Source of the DNA: Leguminivora glycinivorella
Taxonomy: Eukaryota > Arthropoda > Insecta > Lepidoptera > Tortricidae
Length of the DNA stretch: 64,000 nucleotides
NCBI RefSeq assembly: GCF_023078275.1
Contig: NC_062971.1
Location: 13,764,001 to 13,828,000 of the forward strand
Reading direction: 5' to 3'
In this document: positions 14,101-23,100 of the stretch, one piece after another
How the letters are laid out: each line of letters begins with the position of its first letter
Numbering within the stretch: the first letter of the stretch is position 1
Notes under the pieces: generated by a model
Told to the model about the DNA's origin: nothing
The model's database searches: none
The model's input: the letters and a program-made list of their open reading frames with translations, nothing else
Translations under genes and position numbers: made by a program

Positions 14101-17100
14101 CGGGGCTAGGAGACGTCGGTACTAGCAGATTTTGCACTTTATCAATTAAAATCGTCTCCATTGCAGTAGCAATCAAACCACTTGGATTAATGCTTGGTCT
14201 TTTCTTGTAAGATTTGTGCTCATGTGGATGGTAATCATCTTTTCCATGATTAGGAGAAGAGGGACCGCTCACGGAAGTCCTGGAAACAGGTTCAGAACCT
14301 ATATACATCGAGACCTTTGAATGCGTGAATTCATCACTTCTATGAAGGCGATTGTTAGTACCGATACCTTCCTTGTCAAGACTAAGTAAATCAGAATATG
14401 ACAGAAAGGCGGATCCTAGTACGGTTTCGCTGGGTGCTTTAGAAAGGACGTCTGAATCTGATCCGGGTTGGCTCAAAGCAGGTTTCGGGTCGCTGTGTTT
14501 TCTTTTCGGCAACAAGGAATAATGAGACAGGCTTTTGATCATGCTGCTTTTGGATATTTTCGAGAGCTGTCGTTTGATCTTGGATGACGAGCGGTATACA
14601 AAACTTTTCTTCTCTACGGGAGATGATGGGGCGCTGATGCTCTGTGATAGTTTTTTATGTGAGAATGGATTGTGAAATTTGAAATGTAGACTATGAGATT
14701 TCGGTTCTACAAACGTGTGAGCGTCTTCAACACTGGTTGATGCTTGTGGCAAGTTAGGTCCCGGAGTCGTGATGTCTGTTTTCTTATCGTTGCTGTCACG
14801 ATCTTCATAATCATCTGTGTCTCCGGTCTCTTGAGATGATTCTTTTGTACTAGTGTCACCTTCATGGACTTGCTCATGGGCTTCATTGTCATCGTGAACA
14901 TCGAGAGTATTACATTCGAGCACACTTAGCTTTTTACCCATTTGTGCTATAAAAGCTGGATCTATGTCATTGTTTAGAACCGATTTCACTACCGAACTTG
15001 TAGTTTCATATGTTTTTTCAGTATCAGTTTTGATGGAACTCTCGTCATCTTCTTCTGAACTAGAATATGCTTCTGAACTATCTGCAGACAAGGCAGACGA
15101 AACTGAGCCAAAATAGCCGGCGTCTCCGGGAAGCCTAAGAAGATTTTTTCTGGGAACCACCGGTGTGGACGGGCAAGATTCAGATAATTTTCGCTGGCGA
15201 CCCTCAGTTGGCTCTGCTTCTTCGTCAGTAGAGACGTTCTTCATAGATGAAAACTTTATAGCCGGCAATTTCATCTTCTCGCTACCAAGAGATTTATTAT
15301 CATACGATTCTGAATCTCTGTTAGCTTTTTCTTCATCGGACACATTGATAGTCGGCTCTGATTCACTGGTTCGTCTTAGAGTCGAGCTCGGGGAAGCGTC
15401 AGAGTCTTGAGTTTCAGATATCCGCGCGAGGCTAGTATGAGCGTGAATAACTGATCTAGCGAGCACCGAGGCCATGCCAATACCTTCGTCTGATTTATTA
15501 GCAAAAGTTTTCCGTAATTTAGGCGTTTTCAATCTTTTTAATTTCTTGAACTCGTTTTTTATATCGGATAAAGACATTTTTGACGTATCGGAAACATTCG
15601 ACTTTATAGATATTGTATCATCGGCTTGATCACGATCAGATTTCCGTGATTTCATACTGCCGAGTCTAAAGATATTGGTTTTTAATTGTTTTATCTTTTT
15701 AAAGGGCCCCGTACACTCATTGTAATCATCATTGCGGTTCAGAAGCCTGTTCAAATCTGTCTGATCCTCGGACAAATGTCTCAAGCTGTCATGAGGGCCA
15801 TATTCGCTTTGGTAAATAGAGTAATTTCCTGTGTAACTTTTGATGCTGGTTTGTCTGGACAATTCGAAACTTTTCTCATTCTCATCGTCTTCTATATTCT
15901 CAGTTTCGTCAAGCATTGAGGACGTTTTCGGGTTGAGTATGTACAGTAATTTCTGTAGTTCGTCTTGATGCGTTTGGAAGTATTCGTTCAGATCGGTCGT
16001 ACTTTCATTTTCGGTCGCTAAAATGTCCAAGTACTTATTGAGTTGTCTATGTTATGAAGCGACACGACACACCATGCAAACATAAATTCATGAGTATTTT
16101 TATACATTTCACTTCTGCACTTTTTTTAGTTGTAACGACATTTAAATGCACACATAAAGCGGTGCTTTTAGGAGCTCATCCTATAAAACATGTTTTGAAA
16201 TTACTATCATGTGCAATATTTTGGATTCTGTCAAAACTTAATAGTTATCAGTATTGTAAATAAACTAAATGTAATAATATATTTCACTCGGTCGCATTTT
16301 AAATGATCTTAAGACTCACTGTTGCGAGCACGGCGGTACGCTGGGAGGTTGGTTGGCCATTGGCGACGCGGATATGCTGACTGCTGTACCTGTTTATTAT
16401 AGTATTTTATGCAACAGGCGTTTAAAGGAGGTCAAAAAAGACGAGTGGCGTGGGTAACAATTTGAGGCGAAGCCGAAAATTGTTATTGAGACGCCACGAG
16501 TATTTTTTGACTCAGTTAAACACCGTTGCATACAATACTTTTTCTTCGACCATGCACTTAGTTTTTAATAGATTTCTTGAATAACTTTCGTGAAATTCAC
16601 ACTGTTTCCTCTATTTTGACTCAGAGGTTTGCACTGTCAGCTCGGCTGCCCAAAGCCTTCCCGCGCACGCCCGCAGTGTCGTTATAAGGCGTTGCCATGG
16701 TTACAGAGCCAAACAATGCGTTTTCAGTTTTTTCGATACTGCGCGCATGCGCGGAAAGCCGGCGGACGCTGGCTTTGGGGAATAGACCTTTATGTAGGGT
16801 TTTGAAGATCTGTGCACGACCCTGTAAATGACGAATAACAGTCCGGGAGTAGAAAAAAAAAGTTATTGATTCATTATTAATCTTTGACAATAATATTGGT
16901 CTCAGTTGTTGATTACTAAATAACATAGGTATTTGTGATGCGAAACCGAGCAAACCATGTTGATGTTGTTCACCAACCGTTTATTTATGTGTCATAACTA
17001 TTTACTGAATATTCAAGGCGCAATTCATGTGATGTATTGTTAAGGTAATCAGAAACGCGCTGCGTTAAGTATGGGCTGTCACAAAGTCTTACCATTATTC

Positions 17101-20100
17101 ATAAACGTTTACTAAAGTTGACAAGCAGATAAAAATCAACTGTCTCTTTTCATCATAATAATACCAATACCAATACGTCGGAAAGGGACAAACGATTATT
17201 AGCGGTTTATTAACTTTAGTGTTACTAACCGATGCTCTGGCGACGACTCCTGCTTCTCCCTCCAGATCGAAGTCTTGCTGGTACCCCACAACTGCATTGG
17301 CTCCCAACTCGGCCGCCTTAAGGCCTACCAATCGTTGCACCTGTATTTATATAATACAATAATTTATTCAAAGTAGCTCTGGAGTAGATGGTGCGAGAAC
17401 TATCCAAAAAAATCTTAAATTTCATGAAAAATTCACGAAAAATAAAGTGAATTAAAATTTATGAAATGTAAAGTTTCTATCCATACAATTGTCCATACAA
17501 AGTATGGAAAGTTTCCGAAGTTTTCCTATGTGAAAATTTCAGAATTTTGGAAACTTTCCGTCGGCACATCAGTACATATGACAATTTTCAGAAGTACCTA
17601 TTTAATTTAGATATTATATAAATAGTTATGATTAAGTAATGTCCTTATATAAACAATATAACTCGTAAGGTAAGAAAATGGCATGCTATCATCTCAAGCG
17701 TAGGGGTTTACTAGGTTCTATCCATACTATTCCATACTAATATTACTTATAAATGGGAAAGTGTGTGTGTCTGTTTGTTTGTCCGTCCTTCACGGCAAAA
17801 CGGAGCGACGAATTGTTGTGTTTTTTTTAAGTGGAGATACTTAAAGGGATGGAGAGTGACATAGGCTACTTTTTGTCTCTTTCTAACGCGAGCGAAGCCG
17901 CGGGCAAACGCTAGTAGAAACATAACTGTGTTTTGAGTATACCTGGTTACTCAGTTTGATGAATGCGACTTGGCGCGCCTCGTTGGAAGCTCTAGGTGTT
18001 CTAATCTTGTCGATCCACTGGTACTCGGGGTCGTCATTAACTACCAACTCTTCGACGAAGCCGTGGATAGCTGTGACCTTGTAACCGGGAGGTATCATTG
18101 GACCTGGAAATTATTTTAAAATACTGCAAACTTTGGCCATACTTTTAGTCAGACCTAGCCCAAGAAATAAGTAGGTAATGTAGACAAGTATTTTAATTGT
18201 TCATGAAACTTGGATATAGATAAATAAATAAATAATAAATAAATATTATAGGACATTCTTACACAGATTGACTGAGGCCCACGGTAAGCTCAAGAAGGCT
18301 TGTGTTGTGGGTACTCAGACAACGATATATATAACATATAAATACAATACTTATATACATAGAAAACATCCATGACTCAGGAACAAATATCTGTGCTCAT
18401 CACACAAATAAATGCCCTTACCGGGATTCGAACCCAGGACCGCGGCGCAGCAGGCAGGGTCACTACCGACTGCGCCAGACCGGTCGTCGGATATAGTGTG
18501 TGTCTTCCGCCTTCTGATTTTTAAATTAGTTGTTTTGCAACACAGTGCCATTCTACTTGAGCTATTAAGCAATATACATGATTTGTCCGTAGACTTTACA
18601 ATAATTTCACCTAATATTCACGTGATGCAAATGTAGTACGAGAAGATTTTCCTTCGTATTGTTACGGAAACGTATGAACGTCGTTTACATGTCTAAGGTC
18701 ACTCACAGTGGAAGAACTGTACGCCGCAGCTGGAAGTCTTGTACTTGTTGAAATCCGAGAACAATTCCACCTTCACGATGACGTTCAGTTCGCCGCGTAT
18801 ACCGTGCATGGTGTCGAACACGGGGATCCATCCTGACATCATGGCACCTGTAAAGTAATACCAATGATAACATGAATCCTTATAGCCAAATGAGATTCCT
18901 AAACAACTACCCAAAGTTATTCTGTGTGTATAAATTGTATAATGTGTCAAATGTGTGTGCCTAGCCCAGACCTCAGGGCGGGGGTCACGTAGTCTATTTG
19001 TATAGCCAACCTAGGCTCTAGGGGGGAGCATCATCCTCAAGCTCGGGAAATGAACCTTGTAATAGTTATTTGTTATACAAGGGGGCAAAGTTGTATTTTA
19101 ACGCCGAGTGTGGAATTGAAAAACGAGCAAGTGAAAGGATTCTATAGTTGAACCACGAGCGAAGCGAGTGGTTCGAGAATAGAATCCTGAACTTGTGAGT
19201 TTTTTAACACACGAGAAGTAAAATACATTTGCACCCGAGTGTAACACAAAACTTTTCCCCTCACTGTAGCGAGGAAACTACAACGCAAAAAATGTGTTTA
19301 TCACTGCTTCCAATAGTTCCACAGGTGGTAAATCATCATTATTACTAGATTCACCTACTTTTATCAATTTTAAAGCAGTTAATTTGACTTTATTCAGGGT
19401 CAAATTACTTTACCCACTAGTGGACAAAATGCGTTTTTACCCTCTGGTATTAAAGGACAAAACACATGTTTCCGAGCTAGTGAGGAGAAAACAATTTTTT
19501 ATGCATCTACAACGTCACCCGTTTTGCTTTTGCTAGATGCTCGACTTCTAGTCCTCATTTTATGGATTTGTACATACATACAATCACGCCTGTATCCCAT
19601 AAAGGGGTAGGCAGAACACATGAAACTACTAAATTCAGTGCCCCTCTTGGCAAATAAGGGGTTGAAAGAAAACGAAACTGTGACATTGCAGTGACAGGTT
19701 GCCAGCCTCTCGCCTACGCCACAATTTAATCCATATCCCATAGTCGCCTTCTACGCCACCCACGGAAAGAAAGGGGGTGGTGAAATTTTAACCCGTCACC
19801 ACACAGGCCCCCGTCACCACACATTATGGATTTGTATCTATATTAAATCGTTGCAGCTTAGCATTAATGTTTGGACATTCCATTAGATTACGTGAATTAG
19901 TATCAGGCATAAGCGCTATTTCTCCACGCAACGCGCCGATACGATATGTGCATATTGTGCATTATTCATTTGATATGGGAGTATGGCCAACAATGGTGTA
20001 TGATTCGACGAGTTCTTAGTATACTCGTATATAGATTGCATGTCTGACCTTTGGCCACCGACACATACATTTTTAACAAGCTTACATAGGTAATTAACGG

Positions 20101-23100
20101 ATTATTCGATGAACTCTATTTGCGTTCAGTTTGTTTAACGAAATAATCTGAATGCAATAAAATGAATTCAATTACAAAAAATACATCAAGGCGTAGACTT
20201 TTTTCGATTACATGCAATTTATTTAATTTAAATTTATATAATATTACTTCTTCAATTTGGCAAATGAATGATTTCTACTACCTATTTATTCTGGTTGTTA
20301 TCGGAGCAATAAACTAATTGAACCAGATCTCGTTGACAATTGGTTCATACCTCCATGCGGCGCGGCAGCCCCACCTTATAAATTCGTGTCGGCTACTCTA
20401 GCCAGTAGGGAGGCGAGGCTGATGACGACCTTTCCGATATTATCATTGGCAGAGCACGTCGTGATAAACTTGTACAAATGTACTGAACGTTATTCTGTTG
20501 CTAGGGGTTCATACCTCCATGCGGCGCGGCAGCCCCACCTTTCGTGTTGGCTACTCTAGCCAATAGGGGGGCGAGGCTGATGACGACCTTTCCGATAGCA
20601 TCGTTGGCAGAGTACGTGTCATGGTCCATCAGCCGCAGCTGCAGTGGCTCGTCTTGCAGCTCGGATTCGTCCACCTGCGACAGTTGGCACAGATTAGAAT
20701 GTAGAACATGCGCGGTTATCGCACTGATGCCCGCATAAGTTGATCCACCTCCAAATCAAGACATGTATAGTCATTATGATAATGTTGCGTCTCCTTGGCT
20801 GCGTTCTCGAGCGTGAGTCCATACTCAAAGCCGCACAAGTTGTATAGAGTCGCGCGAGATCGCAACTCATGCAGGACTAATGACTGGTATTGAATACCAG
20901 TTTGTTAAATAGCGACAGCACCGGAGCTGACAGCAGTCGCCGTGGCCGAATCCGGCCGTATAATTATTATAATTGAGTTCTCGGTTATTCAAGGACATAT
21001 TTTAAATCATAACATTCATAATTCCTAAACCTTATTGAAATTTGAAACAAACAATTGTATACTTAGTAAAATGTATGTAGTTATTTGTTTACAAAAATAC
21101 CTAATAATATAAATATTCTTTACTACAAGGACACTCTTATATACAGTCTGTTTTAAATAAAATCAAAGGTATGTATGTTTATGTCATGTCTACAAAGTGT
21201 AGTTAGGTAGTAAACATACACAACAACAAAGGAACATAAACCATCCATTATACAAATTCTAGCAAATAACACGTTCTGAATAACACAAATAAATAGCTAC
21301 TCGCAGACGGTCGCCAGACATTTACGAAAATAAACCAAACATATGGCATTTGTACCTGAGCCAAGTTTTGGAACCAAATATTATGAGTCTGCCTAGACTA
21401 GGTTAGTATGGTATAGTCCTTGCCTCCTTTCAAACATTAGGACTGACCAAAACTAATAAATACTAAAACAGATAAATACTGGCGCCTGTAATGTCATATA
21501 TCATATACTGTAGTGGCGACGCGTGAAAAATTTTGTTGGTAAAGCCGAAGGGGTATTTGGGATCTGTTTTGTATGGACTTCTACAGATAGGTACTGCAGA
21601 ATTTTAGGGAACCCGTTGGGAATAGAGTTGTATCGACGCTACGCCACTGATATAGTGTTCTTTTTTAATTTTAATATAAACCCATTTTGTTTATGATGTT
21701 AACAAAGATGTAGCCATCCTATACCCGGTTTTTTTATAATTAGAAAAGTCGTGTGATTGTCGTCATGCGAGTTTTAGGAAAATAATTTAAAAGCTAACAT
21801 ATTTGACTCTTTTCTTTTTAAACATAACATGAACAACTTATTTCCAAGTCATATTATTTATATTTTCTAGAGATGACTGAAACATTTGATGAAACTTAGG
21901 TGAAATCGGCCGTTATTCTAATCATAAAAAAAAGGGCATACAATTCAGTTGGTTCCGATTCTTTAAAAAATGTTAAAGTTTGATTACTTTTCATATGTTA
22001 ACATAACTTAGGTAGGTATAGAGGTATTTTCAAATTTAAAATGCTGATTTCTTGTTTAGTTTTTGTATAGGTAATTGCAATAAATGAGAGGCATTATTAT
22101 ACTGTACATAATATAAGTACATAACAAATTATCATAAGTCATAACATAAAGCATTAAAATTTATATGTCTTTATGCATATGCAACTCATTATGGATTCAC
22201 TGTACCATCTTAGTTATAGAATAAATATACCTTGGCAAGGAATTTGCTTTTAGTGAAACATAAACAAGTGGTGTGTGGAATGCTTCTATGCCATAATACT
22301 TTTAGTTTAGGAGTAACATATGGCTGTAATATACATTTGAGTAATAGATATTTATGTGACTGATGCCAAATACTAAATACACTCAGGGCCGGATTAAGGG
22401 TAGAGCGAGTGGAGCGGCCGCTCTAGGCGCCACATGGCAAGGGGGCGCCAAAATCGAGAATGTGGAAAAATTCATACAAAAAAATGATACGTTGCGTGCA
22501 CCACATTGCCAACATATACCAACATTCATAAGGGCGCTGTAAAAGGAGGATTCTAGCCCTTGACGAACCACATTGTTGTGCGGCGAACGACAAAGTTACG
22601 TCGCTATCCAAATGCAAAAGTATGAGTCTACCCGGCAGTCCAAAGCGGAGTTCCTCATAAAGCCAAAGGCGCAAACGTTTCAGAGAGGCGCAATTTTGTG
22701 AGTCCCAGCAGATGGGGAGCGACCTTTAAAGCACTAAGATCACTTAGTGGCAAAATAACGAAATGGGTATCCCGACGGTGACGATCGAGTCCGCAGTTAA
22801 TCTCTTAATTAACTCTTAGTATTATAAAAATAATAGTGATGGGGAAATATTAGGCCTAAAAGTCGGGAACATAGGCGCCCTGTGAAGTCAAGATATCCCA
22901 AAATATGTCAAAGACCGCAGCTCTGCAGAACATAAAAGCTTGAAAGTTCGCGGATTCCCCGGTGGCGGGTTGACTTATAAATCCAGTAAAAAAAAATCGC
23001 GCTCGCTTCGCTCGCGCTTACTATTTATATGTTCTCTTTTAGTTACTTAGGAAAAAATCCGAATCTGCTTTCCTAACTTAGCCACTATAGTGCTCCATTT

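Noticed and set aside
13358..15919. Several plus-strand and off-frame ORFs
   Set aside because: Shadows of the long C2CD5 exon 6, which has clear homology at its end and in-phase splice sites.
16018..16030. TTTTAG|CGACC as the acceptor of C2CD5 exon 6
   Set aside because: It would put exon 6 out of phase with exon 5; AATAAG|TACTTG a few bases upstream keeps the frame.
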